DNA of 64,000 nt from an uncultured Saprospiraceae bacterium (lineage in GTDB: Bacteria; Bacteroidota; Bacteroidia; Chitinophagales; Saprospiraceae): assembly GCA_938016265.1 (NCBI GenBank), contig CALLWB010000091.1, positions 1 to 64,000 of the forward strand. Direction: 5' to 3'. Numbering within the stretch: the stretch's first letter is position 1; every line of letters begins with the position of its first letter. Both the position numbers and the translations under genes were made by a program. Positions 26,654-35,825 of this stretch are shown here, piece after piece. Under the pieces are notes generated by a model, which saw only the letters and a list, made by a program, of their open reading frames with translations, made no database searches and was not told where the DNA came from.

Positions 26654-27997
26654 ATGAGAAAGCCATCCGCTAACCAATCCACATCAACACCACAACGACT
26701 AGTTGTGCTTGGTGGAGGTGAGAGTGGAGTAGGAGCCGCGATGCTCGGCATCCAGAAAGGCTGGACGGTATTTGTTTCTGACTACGGAGCAATCAAATCA
26801 GAATACAAAGCTGACTTACGTCGAATGGACATTCCCTTCGAAGAAAACCAGCACACCGAAACCAGCATACTGAATGCAGACATCATCGTAAAAAGTCCCG
26901 GCATTCCCGACAAGGCACCCATTATCAAAAAGATAATCGCCAAAGGAATACCCGTCATCTCTGAAATAGAGTGGGCATATCGGTTCCTAGAAAAAGGTAC
27001 AGTGATCGCCATCACAGGAAGCAACGGTAAAACAACCACCGCCTCCTTGATTTATCACTTACTTAACGAAGCAGGATTGGAGGTAGCACTAGGAGGAAAT
27101 ATTGGATATAGTTTTGCTAAAATACTCGCTGAAGGCACACATGACTATTATGTGTTGGAAATCAGCAGTTTTCAGCTAGACGGCATCCAGGACTTCAAGC
27201 CGGATATTTCAATACTTCTAAACATCACGCCAGATCACTTAGATCGGTATGATTACAAAGTTGAAAACTACGCGAAAGCGAAATTCAGAATAATAGAAAA
27301 CCAAGCTCCCGGAGATCACTTCATCCTAAACGAGGATGATAAAACCATGACGGAGATGTTAAAAGCTATGAATGTGAAGCCGAGATTGCATCGGGTATCT
27401 ACTGGAAATTATCTAGATGGATTCGCACTCAATGATTTAGAATTTTCAGAGGAAGATCTGACAATCAAAGGGCCGCACAACTTTTTTAACGCTTCTTGCG
27501 CTGCCATCGCAGCAACACTAGTCGGTATTCGAGGAACGAGTATCAAAAAGGCTTTGAAAACATTTAAAAATGTTCCTCACCGGCTGGAGCTGGTGGACAA
27601 GATAAAAGGCGTCGCTTATGTCAATGATAGCAAAGCGACCAATGTAGATGCCGTCTTTCACGCTTTGAAAGCAATGAAAACTCCGACAGTTTGGATCGTA
27701 GGAGGGACAGACAAAGGAAATGAATACGAACCAGTTTTTGATCTGGTAGAAGAAAAAGTGAAAGCCATTGTTTGCTTAGGCGTAGACAACTCAAAAATTT
27801 TGGAGGCTTTCTCAACAAAAATTAAAATAATTGAAGAAACAAATAGCGCACAGGAAGCTGTGCGTGTAGCAGCAAAATATGCTGAACCAGGCGATACGGT
27901 GCTTTTGTCACCAGCCTGCGCAAGTTTCGATCTTTTCAAAAATTATGAAGATCGAGGTGATCAGTTCAAAAATGCTGTATTAAGATTAAGGGATTGA
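26654..27997 (+). CDS. murD: UDP-MurNAc-L-Ala:D-Glu ligase
   Basis: 447 residues. Motifs: VVLGGGESGVGAA, IAITGSNGKTTTASL, EISSFQLDGI, NITPDHLDRYD, and VNDSKATNVDA, all characteristic of MurD. It adds D-glutamate to UDP-MurNAc-L-Ala. The gene begins 14 bp after mraY and is followed by a strong terminator-like hairpin before ftsW. Confidence 0.96.
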   Translation: MRKPSANQSTSTPQRLVVLGGGESGVGAAMLGIQKGWTVFVSDYGAIKSEYKADLRRMDIPFEENQHTETSILNADIIVKSPGIPDKAPIIKKIIAKGIPVISEIEWAYRFLEKGTVIAITGSNGKTTTASLIYHLLNEAGLEVALGGNIGYSFAKILAEGTHDYYVLEISSFQLDGIQDFKPDISILLNITPDHLDRYDYKVENYAKAKFRIIENQAPGDHFILNEDDKTMTEMLKAMNVKPRLHRVSTGNYLDGFALNDLEFSEEDLTIKGPHNFFNASCAAIAATLVGIRGTSIKKALKTFKNVPHRLELVDKIKGVAYVNDSKATNVDAVFHALKAMKTPTVWIVGGTDKGNEYEPVFDLVEEKVKAIVCLGVDNSKILEAFSTKIKIIEETNSAQEAVRVAAKYAEPGDTVLLSPACASFDLFKNYEDRGDQFKNAVLRLRD

Positions 27998-28002
27998 TAT
28001 AT

Positions 28003-28054
28003 AGAAGAGTTGGCCTGTTTAGCCACCCGTATTTTAGCCAACTCTTCTTTTTTT
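28003..28054 (+). terminator. Intrinsic terminator inside the dcw cluster (murD-ftsW)
   Basis: AGAAGAGTTGGC (28003-28014) pairs perfectly with GCCAACTCTTCT (28037-28048), then seven T. This should reduce read-through from the upstream half of the cluster into ftsW. Confidence 0.75.
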
Positions 28055-28077
28055 GTCATCCAAGAATGTAAAAGGAA

Positions 28078-29220
28078 ATGTCAGCAGTAATAAGTAAAAT
28101 GTTAGGAAAGTTAGAAGGTGATCGTGTCATTTGGTTGGTGGTCGCACTCCTTTCTCTTGGCTCACTGCTCGCTATTTATAGTTCAACAGGTGCGCTTGCA
28201 TATAGAGTGAAAGAAGGAGATACTGCGCATTACCTGTTCAAAAGGTTCTTTTATTTATTGTTAGGATTAGGTACGATGTTTTTTTGTTACAAAATGCATT
28301 ATACGAAATATTCTAAAATGGCACCGTTAGCCCTTGTTATTGCCGTGTTTTTGCTAATGTGGACGCTCGTTTTTGGAGCCACCTACAACAGCGCAACCCG
28401 GTGGTTGGAGATACCAATAATAGGCGTCACCTTCCAGACTTCAGATTTTGCCAAAGTAGCGTTGATCGCTTATATCGCACGCGCTATTTCTGCAAAACAG
28501 GAGTACATCAAGGATTTTAATAGTGCTTTTGTACCGATTATCGCACCGATACTAATTGTGTGTGGGCTGATCGCACCGGCAGATTTATCTTCTGCATGTC
28601 TGCTAATGGTCACCTGTGTACTGATGATGTTTATCGGTCGAGTCGATCTTAAGTTTATCGGACTTTTGATTTTGTTAAGTCTGGTTTTATTCTCCATGTT
28701 AATCATTCTAGGAGAATTCGCACCAGGTACAGTTAGAGTAGAAACATGGGTCAACCGGATCAAAGATTTCTTTGGAAATGCGGACGGCTCAGAACAAATA
28801 CAACGGGCAAAAATGGCCATCGCCGATGGAGGAATCTTCGGCACAGGTCCTGGGAACAGTGTTCACAGAAACTTTTTGCCACATGCATATTCAGATGTGA
28901 TTTATGCATTCATAATTGAAGAATATGGTCTTTTTGGTGGATTGGTAATGCTTGGACTTTACCTCACCCTACTGTTCAGATGTGTTCGTCTGGTCACTTT
29001 AAGCCCTAAGGCTTTTGGAGCGATGATGGCACTTGGCCTCGGCTTGCTGATCGTGATACAAGCCTTATTAAACATGGCGGTATCTGTGCACTTGGTTCCA
29101 GTCACTGGATTGCCGTTGCCGATGATGAGCCTTGGAGGAACATCACTGTTGTTTACTTGTATGATGATCGGGATGATATTAAGCGTAAGCAAATACATCG
29201 AAAAACAAGTAGCCGCATGA
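28078..29220 (+). CDS. ftsW: Septal glycan polymerase FtsW
   Basis: 380 residues, SEDS family with about ten membrane helices. Recognisable parts are TYNSATRWLEIP near the middle, GGIFGTGPGNSVHRNFLPHAYSDVIYAF with the conserved large-loop motif, and GLPLPMMSLGGTSLL near the end. It polymerises lipid II at the septum with FtsI. Its TGA stop overlaps the murG ATG by the sequence ATGA. Confidence 0.95.
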   Translation: MSAVISKMLGKLEGDRVIWLVVALLSLGSLLAIYSSTGALAYRVKEGDTAHYLFKRFFYLLLGLGTMFFCYKMHYTKYSKMAPLALVIAVFLLMWTLVFGATYNSATRWLEIPIIGVTFQTSDFAKVALIAYIARAISAKQEYIKDFNSAFVPIIAPILIVCGLIAPADLSSACLLMVTCVLMMFIGRVDLKFIGLLILLSLVLFSMLIILGEFAPGTVRVETWVNRIKDFFGNADGSEQIQRAKMAIADGGIFGTGPGNSVHRNFLPHAYSDVIYAFIIEEYGLFGGLVMLGLYLTLLFRCVRLVTLSPKAFGAMMALGLGLLIVIQALLNMAVSVHLVPVTGLPLPMMSLGGTSLLFTCMMIGMILSVSKYIEKQVAA

Positions 29221-30314
29221 AAGTGATCATCAGTGGAGGAGGAACTGGCGGCCATGTTTACCCAGCATTAGCAATTGCAAATGCGTTGAAAGAAATTGAT
29301 ACGAAAACGGAGATCCTTTTTGTAGGAGCAAAAGGCAAGCTGGAGATGGAAAAAGTCCCCAAAGCTGGCTACCCGATAAAAGGATTATGGATAAGTGGGT
29401 TTCAAAGGAAACTCTCGATTAGGAATTTATCATTCCCATTTAAATTATTAAGCAGCCTGATCAAGTGTATCGGGATCGTCGGTAAATTTAAGCCGGATGT
29501 AGTAGTTGGAGTAGGCGGTTATGCAAGTGGCCCGTTATTGAAAATTGCTACAATGAAAGGCGTTCCGGCATTGATACAAGAGCAAAACTCCTTCGCTGGA
29601 GTTACCAATCGTCTACTGGCGAAAAGTGTGCAAAAAATCTGTGTTGCTTATGATGGTATGGAAAAGGTATTTCCTAAAGAACGAATTGAAATCACTGGAA
29701 ATCCGGTACGAACAGACATCATGAATGTGTCAGGAAAAAAAGCAGAAGCACTCAAACACTTCGGCCTTGATCCTGAAAAGAAAACCATTTTTGTGATGGG
29801 AGGCAGCCTGGGAGCAAGATCAATCAATAATGCGATTGCTGCCCAATTGGACTTGCTGAAGAGAGAGGATGTTCAAGTTTTGTGGCAAGCTGGCCGATTA
29901 TACATCGAGGAGTTTACCCCAAAAGTAGCCGAATTTTCAAATGTGAAAATCACCGCGTTTATTGACAGAATGGATTTAGCTTATGCGATGGCGGATGTAG
30001 TAGTTTCCAGGGCTGGCGCGCTTTCGATCTCTGAACTTTGTTTGGTAGGAAGCCCCACAATTCTGGTGCCTTCACCTAATGTTTCCGAGGATCATCAAAC
30101 ACACAATGCGATGGCCCTTGTAAAAGAGAAGGCAGCAATACTAGTGAAAGATGCAGATGCCAAAGAGTTTTTGGTAAAAAAAGCCTTGAAACTTACAGAA
30201 GACAAAGAAATGCAATCTTCTCTAAGCAAAAACATCAAGCAGCTAGGAAAACCGAAAGCAGCCATCGAAATAGCAAAGGCAGTTTTTGATCTTGGAACAC
30301 AAAAGCAAAAGTAG
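29217..30314 (+). CDS. murG: Lipid I GlcNAc transferase
   Basis: 365 residues from the ATG at 29217, which overlaps the ftsW stop; a longer frame begins 60 bp earlier inside ftsW but MKVIISGGGTGGHVYPAL is the canonical start. GT28 features: GGGTGGHVYPA, GVGGYASGP, QEQNSFAGVTN, GGSLGARSIN, and SRAGALSISEL. It converts lipid I to lipid II on the inner leaflet. murC follows after 2 bp. Confidence 0.97.
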   Translation: MKVIISGGGTGGHVYPALAIANALKEIDTKTEILFVGAKGKLEMEKVPKAGYPIKGLWISGFQRKLSIRNLSFPFKLLSSLIKCIGIVGKFKPDVVVGVGGYASGPLLKIATMKGVPALIQEQNSFAGVTNRLLAKSVQKICVAYDGMEKVFPKERIEITGNPVRTDIMNVSGKKAEALKHFGLDPEKKTIFVMGGSLGARSINNAIAAQLDLLKREDVQVLWQAGRLYIEEFTPKVAEFSNVKITAFIDRMDLAYAMADVVVSRAGALSISELCLVGSPTILVPSPNVSEDHQTHNAMALVKEKAAILVKDADAKEFLVKKALKLTEDKEMQSSLSKNIKQLGKPKAAIEIAKAVFDLGTQKQK

Positions 30315-30316
30315 CA

Positions 30317-31675
30317 ATGAGAGTTCAAGAGCTAGCGGATATAAAGAAGGTATACTTTGTAGGAATAGGAGGGATTGGAATGAGCGCAATTGCAAGGTAT
30401 ATGAATAATCAGGGGATGGAAGTTTATGGGTACGACCTAACTAAAACCCCGCTGACAGAAAAGCTGTCAGTAGAAGGAATGAAGATTCATTATGAAGAAG
30501 ATATAAAGAGGATTCCAAAGGGAATCGATCTGGTGGTTTACACCCCGGCTGTTCCAAGTGAACACAAGGAATTGACATATTTTAGAACCAATAACTACCC
30601 TGTCTTGAAGCGGGCTGAAGTACTAGGAATTATCAGTCGTTCAAAGAAAACAATCGGAGTTGCAGGTACTCATGGAAAGACGACAACGACCTCGATCCTT
30701 ACCCATATTTTGAAGGTAGGTGGTGTCGATTGCACGGCGTTTCTAGGAGGAATAGCTGGCAACTTTGAGTCGAACTACGTAGCAGGCGGAAGTGACTGGG
30801 TGGTGGTAGAAGCGGATGAATTTGATCGCTCGTTTTTGCACCTTCATCCGAAGCTGGCGATTGTCACTTCGATGGACGCGGATCACCTTGATATTTATGG
30901 GACGGCAGACTCGGTGACAGAAGGCTTTAATTTGTTCGCTCAGAATTGTGAGGAGAAACTATTCCATAAGAATGGCCTCCCGATAAAACCGAACTGTGAA
31001 CAAGAAAGTTACGGAGTAGATGACGGGAACTATCGAGCTGAAAATTTGCATGTCGAAGAAGGATTTATGGTCTTCGATTTGGTCAGTCCGAAGGAAAATA
31101 TCGGTGAATTACGGTTTACCCATCCTGGTAAACATAATGTTGAAAATGCAGTAGGAGCAATAGCTGTAGCTCAAGAGCTTGGCGTTTCTGCAGAAAGTAT
31201 AAAAAAAGCACTGGCTTCATTCAAAGGAATAAAGCGACGTTTTGAAATTGTAGCAAAAAATGATCGAATCACCTATGTAGATGATTACGCACATCATCCA
31301 GAAGAATTGAAAGCGGCGATTGCAGCGGCTAAGATTTTATTTCCTGGAAAAAAGATAACGGGGATTTTTCAACCGCATCTTTTTACGAGAACACGGGATT
31401 TTGTGGATGGGTTTGCGTCGGCTTTAGACGAATTGGATTTTCCGGTTTTGATACCGATTTATCCAGCACGTGAATTGCCAATAGCGGGAGTGACCTCAAC
31501 GTTGATTTTGGATAAGATGAAAAACAGCAATAAACGATTGCTCACCAAGGAAGAAGCGACTGAAGAATTTGCCACCAAAAAGGCACTGGATTCAATAGAA
31601 GTTTTATTGACGCTTGGAGCTGGAAACATCGATCATTTAGTGCCAATTATCAAGGAAGCAATTGACAGATATTAA
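30317..31675 (+). CDS. murC: UDP-MurNAc:L-alanine ligase
   Basis: 452 residues. The N-terminal FVGIGGIGMSAIAR, the ATP loop GVAGTHGKTTTTS, VEADEFDRSFL, MDADHLDIYG, and VDDYAHHPEE are MurC signatures. It adds the first stem-peptide residue to UDP-MurNAc. It lies 2 bp after murG and 105 bp before ftsQ. Confidence 0.97.
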   Translation: MRVQELADIKKVYFVGIGGIGMSAIARYMNNQGMEVYGYDLTKTPLTEKLSVEGMKIHYEEDIKRIPKGIDLVVYTPAVPSEHKELTYFRTNNYPVLKRAEVLGIISRSKKTIGVAGTHGKTTTTSILTHILKVGGVDCTAFLGGIAGNFESNYVAGGSDWVVVEADEFDRSFLHLHPKLAIVTSMDADHLDIYGTADSVTEGFNLFAQNCEEKLFHKNGLPIKPNCEQESYGVDDGNYRAENLHVEEGFMVFDLVSPKENIGELRFTHPGKHNVENAVGAIAVAQELGVSAESIKKALASFKGIKRRFEIVAKNDRITYVDDYAHHPEELKAAIAAAKILFPGKKITGIFQPHLFTRTRDFVDGFASALDELDFPVLIPIYPARELPIAGVTSTLILDKMKNSNKRLLTKEEATEEFATKKALDSIEVLLTLGAGNIDHLVPIIKEAIDRY

Positions 31676-31687
31676 ATAAAAATACCA

Positions 31688-31708
31688 TTTACCATACGGG
31701 TAAATTTG
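31688..31708 (+). promoter_or_regulatory. Possible internal promoter before ftsQ
   Basis: A perfect TAAATTTG (31701-31708) overlaps a small inverted repeat TTTACC (31688-31693) / GGTAAA (31699-31704). No correctly spaced TTG was found, so this is tentative. Confidence 0.25.
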
Positions 31709-31780
31709 TAAGGAAATAAAAGAAAGACAGCTTATTAAAATTAAAAGCTGAAGTTGAAAAGAAATAATTAGATAAAATAT

Positions 31781-32563
31781 ATGAAAATAAACTCACAGAA
31801 TATTAAAAATGCTTTAACGCAAATGATGACAGTAGTCGGTTTGTTCCTTTTTATGGGACTGCTCCTCTCTGCCATTGAGCGAAAAGAAAATTTGGATTCT
31901 GTGGATTTGATCATTGAAATTGATGGAGAAAAAGGAAAGACCTTTATTACCAAAGAAGATGTAAAAAATACGGTAAAACGAAGATACGGCCATATTCTCA
32001 ACGGTGTACCATTAGGAAGCCTGGATGTACAGGAAGTAGAAGTGATCCTAGAGAAAGATGCGTTTGTGAAAAATGCTGATGTATATATCGGTGCTCAAAA
32101 TACCGTGTACATAAGAATTGAGGAACGCCGACCAATGGTACGAGTAATCGATGCAGACGGCGCAAGTTTTTATCTGGATGACGAAGGCAATTTTTTACCA
32201 CCATCCACCAATTTTACTGCCAGAGTGCTGGTAGCAACTGGAAACATACCGACTTATACGGATAGTTTCTTACAGGAAAAAAAGAACACATTAAATGGAA
32301 TGTATCATTTAGTCACTTATATCAACAACGACAAATTTCTGAAACCATTAGTAGAACAGATTTATGTTAACAAGAAAGGAGAGTTCGTCCTCGTGCCCAA
32401 AGTTGGCGAACACACAATCATGGTTGGAAAAGCTAATCGACTTGATGAAAAATTCGATAATCTGAAAATCTTCTACAAGGAAGGAATTCCGTACGAAGGT
32501 TGGAGGAAGTATAAATCCATCAATCTAAAATTTAAAGGGCAGGTAGTCTGCAAAAAAAAGTAA
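31781..32563 (+). CDS. ftsQ: Cell division protein FtsQ
   Basis: 260 residues. A short cytosolic N-terminus, one membrane helix (about 15-32), then a POTRA-like domain (about 45-115, with ITKEDVKNTVKRRYG and KDAFVKNADVYI) and a beta-rich domain. Sequence divergence from proteobacterial FtsQ is usual for the phylum; the place between murC and ftsA supports the call. It recruits FtsL/FtsB and FtsW/FtsI to the septum. ftsA follows 4 bp later. Confidence 0.88.
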   Translation: MKINSQNIKNALTQMMTVVGLFLFMGLLLSAIERKENLDSVDLIIEIDGEKGKTFITKEDVKNTVKRRYGHILNGVPLGSLDVQEVEVILEKDAFVKNADVYIGAQNTVYIRIEERRPMVRVIDADGASFYLDDEGNFLPPSTNFTARVLVATGNIPTYTDSFLQEKKNTLNGMYHLVTYINNDKFLKPLVEQIYVNKKGEFVLVPKVGEHTIMVGKANRLDEKFDNLKIFYKEGIPYEGWRKYKSINLKFKGQVVCKKK

Positions 32564-32567
32564 AATT

Positions 32568-33902
32568 ATGAACGAAGATTCACAAGTTGTTGTCGCATTA
32601 GACATCGGAACAACCAAGGTGTGCGCCATTGCAGGCCGCAAGAATGAGTTCGGGAAATTAGAAATTCTCGGAGTAGGTAAAGTTGACTCTGTTGGAGTAC
32701 TAAGAGGTGTCGTATCCAATATCGAAAAAACGGTAAAAGCGATCAGTGATGCTGTTTTAGAAGCGGAAAGACGCTCCGGTACAAAAATATCAGTAGTCAA
32801 TGTTGGGATCGCAGGTCAACACATCAAAAGCCTTCAACACAGAGGGATTTTGACTAGAGACAACATCCACAACGAAATTGGAAAAGCAGATATCAAACGC
32901 CTGGTACGCGACATGCACAAGTTAGTGCTGCCTCCAGGAGATAAGATTATACACGTTATCCCACAAGAATATATTGTTGATAACGAACAAGGAATACTTG
33001 ATCCTATCGGGATGTCAGGTATCCGTTTGGAAGCCAACTTCCACATCATCACCGGACAAATCACCGCTTCGAAGAATATCTTCAAATGTGTTGAGAAATC
33101 TGGATTGGATGTGGCAAGTCTTACCCTAGAGCCCATTGCTTCTTCAGCAGCGGTACTTAGCGAAGAGGAAAAAGAGGCAGGTGTCGCACTAGTAGACATT
33201 GGAGGCGGAACAACTGACCTGGCTATTTTCCACGAAGGAATCATTCGTCACACTTGCGTTATTCCATTTGGAGGAAACGTGATCACGAAGGATATCAAAG
33301 AAGGCTGCACCGTAATGCAGCATCAAGCAGAACAACTGAAAGTAAAATTCGGAGCCGCATTGGCAGAAGAAGTTTTCGATAATAGAATTATTACCATCCC
33401 CGGACTAAAAGGACGCGACCCTAAGGAAATCTCGGAGAAGAACCTGGCTAGAATTATCCAGGCACGGGTGGAAGAGATCTTTGATCATGTTTTCTGGGAA
33501 ATCCGAAGGTCGGGTTTCGAAAGAAAACTGATCGGAGGTATCGTGTTAACTGGTGGCGGTTCACTACTTAGATATATTGACAAGTTGGTTGAATTGCACA
33601 CCGGTATGAACACTAGAATAGGAATTCCGATCGAGCAATTAGCACACGGCTATGCAGAAGAAGTCTGCAGCCCGATTTACTCAACAGCTATCGGTCTATT
33701 ACTAAAAGGATTTGAAGTAGAACAACCAGCTCCTAAAGTAATAAAAGAAGCTGTCGCAGTGAAAGAAGAAGGAACACCAGAAGAAGTACCAAATGCGATG
33801 GTTGCAGAACCAGTATTAGCAGATGGATCAGACAAATGGTATGAATCTTTATTCAAAAAGACAAAAGAATGGTTTGAAGCAGAGCCAGACGCAGAATTTT
33901 AA
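32568..33902 (+). CDS. ftsA: Cell division actin-like protein FtsA
   Basis: 444 residues. Actin-fold motifs: ALDIGTTKVCAIAG (phosphate 1), ALVDIGGGTTDLAIF (phosphate 2) and GIVLTGGGSLLRYI (adenosine). The last 60 residues hold an acidic linker and then WYESLFKKTKEWFE, an amphipathic helix that should tether the protein to the membrane. It anchors FtsZ filaments. A 140-bp gap with a palindrome separates it from ftsZ. Confidence 0.96.
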   Translation: MNEDSQVVVALDIGTTKVCAIAGRKNEFGKLEILGVGKVDSVGVLRGVVSNIEKTVKAISDAVLEAERRSGTKISVVNVGIAGQHIKSLQHRGILTRDNIHNEIGKADIKRLVRDMHKLVLPPGDKIIHVIPQEYIVDNEQGILDPIGMSGIRLEANFHIITGQITASKNIFKCVEKSGLDVASLTLEPIASSAAVLSEEEKEAGVALVDIGGGTTDLAIFHEGIIRHTCVIPFGGNVITKDIKEGCTVMQHQAEQLKVKFGAALAEEVFDNRIITIPGLKGRDPKEISEKNLARIIQARVEEIFDHVFWEIRRSGFERKLIGGIVLTGGGSLLRYIDKLVELHTGMNTRIGIPIEQLAHGYAEEVCSPIYSTAIGLLLKGFEVEQPAPKVIKEAVAVKEEGTPEEVPNAMVAEPVLADGSDKWYESLFKKTKEWFEAEPDAEF

Positions 33903-33908
33903 TAATAA

Positions 33909-33927
33909 GTAATGATTCAATCATTAC
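33909..33927. promoter_or_regulatory. 19-bp palindrome between ftsA and ftsZ
   Basis: GTAATGATT, a central C, and AATCATTAC form a perfect inverted repeat 7 bp after the ftsA stop. There is no T-run, so an operator fits better than a terminator. The binding protein is unknown. Confidence 0.35.
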
Positions 33928-34042
33928 CTAAATCAATAAGAATAATAAACTATTTAGGAGTACGGTTCGCACTTAAAACTTTCTGACTTCCAACTTCAGA
34001 TAACCCCGTTTCCTGGATTTTTAATCATCTAAAAGAACAATC

Positions 34043-35470
34043 ATGATTAAATTTAACATGAAAGAAGAAAAGTCCTCGATCATAAAAGTCATCGGAGTCG
34101 GTGGTGGAGGAAGCAACGCAGTTGCACACATGTACGACGAAGGAATCATCGGAGTAAACTTTGCCATCTGTAATACAGATAATCAGGCAATGGAAACTAG
34201 TCCGGTAAGAACAAAGATTCAACTAGGACCTGGTCTAACAGAAGGCCGAGGTGCAGGATCGAAACCGAATATCGGTAAAGAAGCTTGTATTGAATCTATT
34301 GACGACATAAAGAAATTTTTAGGAGAAGAAACTAAAATGGTCTTTATCACTGCAGGAATGGGTGGTGGTACAGGAACTGGAGCGGCGCCTGTAATTGCAA
34401 AAGCTGCCCAGGAGATGGACATCCTTACTGTAGGAATCATTACGATACCATTTACTTTCGAAGGACGCCGTAGAAAATCGCAAGCGATGGACGGCCTGGA
34501 AGAACTGAAGAAAAATGTAGATACGCTCATTGTTATCTCTAATGATAAACTACGGCAAATGCATGGTAATCTGGTGCTTTCTCAAGCGTTTTCTAATGCG
34601 GATGATGTATTAACCATCGCAGCACGAGGAATTGCAGAGATCATTACCGTACCAGGATACATCAACGTGGATTTTGAAGATGTCAATACCGTCATGCGAG
34701 GAAGTGGAGTAGCCATCATGGGTACTGCAGCCGCTGAAGGGGACAACCGAGCAAGACGCGCCATTGAAGAAGCATTGAACTCTCCATTATTGGAAGACAA
34801 TGACATTCGAGGAGCACAACATATACTATTGAATATTACTTCCGGGACCAAGGAAGTAACGATGGACGAAATTTTTGAAATTACAGAATTCGTTCAGGAA
34901 GAAGCAGGTCACGGAACAGATTTGATTTGGGGTAACTGTTATGATGAATCTCTAGGAGAGAAAATCAGCGTTACACTGATCGCCACAGGCTTTGAGAAAG
35001 GCAGGGAGCAGATCCACCAATATCAAAAGCAAAAGAAGGTACGGATTCCTTTAAACAGTGAGCCAGAAGTGGCGGTAGATCCGATCAATCCTTTTTTAAA
35101 CGACACCAAACACGAAGACTCTATCGTCTATGAATTCGACAACATTCCTTCTGTAAAGAAAGATCCGTTTGCGAAGTACAATTCATTCGATGAGCCTTAC
35201 GTAAAAGATACTTCTACAAGCAAAAACAGCGCTGATCGCAAGCCTGTAAATCAAAAAGTCAACCGAGCACAACCAAATGTGAAGTTGAACAACCCACACA
35301 CTTTGATCGAGTTGGAGAACGAACCAGCTTACCTCCGACGCAAGGTGAATTTGGATGACCTGCCGCACTCTGCGGACAACGGGATGTCTAAGTGGACGAT
35401 TACAGGAGATGAAGGCACACAGCCGGAGTTGAACAGTACTAACTCCTTTTTGCACGACAATGTAGATTAA
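34043..35470 (+). CDS. ftsZ: Cell division tubulin-like protein FtsZ
   Basis: 475 residues. The GTP-binding core is complete: GVGGGGSNAV near the start, and the tubulin signature GGGTGTGAAP (about 109-118). The T7 loop NVDFEDVNTVM is present. A variable linker (about 325-430) leads to the conserved tail region PAYLRRKVNLDD typical of the phylum. It forms the Z ring. The start could be the first Met (34043) or the sixth codon (MKEEKSS). A terminator lies 30 bp after the stop. Confidence 0.97.
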   Translation: MIKFNMKEEKSSIIKVIGVGGGGSNAVAHMYDEGIIGVNFAICNTDNQAMETSPVRTKIQLGPGLTEGRGAGSKPNIGKEACIESIDDIKKFLGEETKMVFITAGMGGGTGTGAAPVIAKAAQEMDILTVGIITIPFTFEGRRRKSQAMDGLEELKKNVDTLIVISNDKLRQMHGNLVLSQAFSNADDVLTIAARGIAEIITVPGYINVDFEDVNTVMRGSGVAIMGTAAAEGDNRARRAIEEALNSPLLEDNDIRGAQHILLNITSGTKEVTMDEIFEITEFVQEEAGHGTDLIWGNCYDESLGEKISVTLIATGFEKGREQIHQYQKQKKVRIPLNSEPEVAVDPINPFLNDTKHEDSIVYEFDNIPSVKKDPFAKYNSFDEPYVKDTSTSKNSADRKPVNQKVNRAQPNVKLNNPHTLIELENEPAYLRRKVNLDDLPHSADNGMSKWTITGDEGTQPELNSTNSFLHDNVD

Positions 35471-35499
35471 GACGTTCTTTATTAGATGAGTTGGATTGC

Positions 35500-35538
35500 G
35501 GTCTCCTGGATAAAGTTCCAGGAGGCCTCTTGTTTTTT
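35500..35538 (+). terminator. Terminator of the dcw cluster
   Basis: GGTCTCCTGGA (35500-35510) pairs with TTCCAGGAGGCC (35516-35527; one G-T pair), followed by TCTTGTTTTTT. Confidence 0.75.
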
Positions 35539-35572
35539 AGGTGGAGACTGAACTTCTAGAAAACAGTTGTTC

Positions 35573-35772
35573 CAAAACAAAAAAAGGTAATACCACCAAC
35601 ATCCCTCCTCCAAAAGACATTTGATCGTATTACCTTATACACTACCTATGAAAAGTTTCTTAACTCATAAAAGTAACTCGCTTTCGAACTACACCTATAA
35701 AACTGTAGATTTTGCATTTTCGTGCCCTAAGAATCGGATATAACAATTGTTTAACTGGTGTTAAGTATTTTA
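35573..35772 (-). repeat. Tandem direct repeat, copy 1 (candidate structured RNA)
   Basis: About 200 bp, nearly identical to 35826-36025; the period is 253 bp with a 53-bp unrelated spacer. A block of more than 100 bp in the middle is identical in the two copies. Read on the minus strand, each copy ends in an intrinsic terminator: AAGGTAATAC and GTATTACCTT arms (plus-strand 35627-35636 and 35584-35593) and then a T7 run. On the plus strand the copy holds a 31-codon ORF (35648-35743). A minus-strand small RNA gene is my preferred reading. Confidence 0.6.
35648..35743 (+). CDS. Possible 31-aa small protein, copy 1
   Basis: ORF beginning MKSFLTHKSNS and ending in SCPKNRI. The twin in copy 2 has the same length and frame and differs at 6 of 31 residues, all in the last 11. 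No Shine-Dalgarno sequence and no clear promoter precede it. The lack of frame-breaking indels is only weak support, because the nucleotide repeat itself contains no indel here. Confidence 0.25.
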   Translation: MKSFLTHKSNSLSNYTYKTVDFAFSCPKNRI

Positions 35773-35825
35773 AGATATTTAGGATTGATTTCTAGAAGAA
35801 TTGGCATTGCTTATTAGTCGGTATT

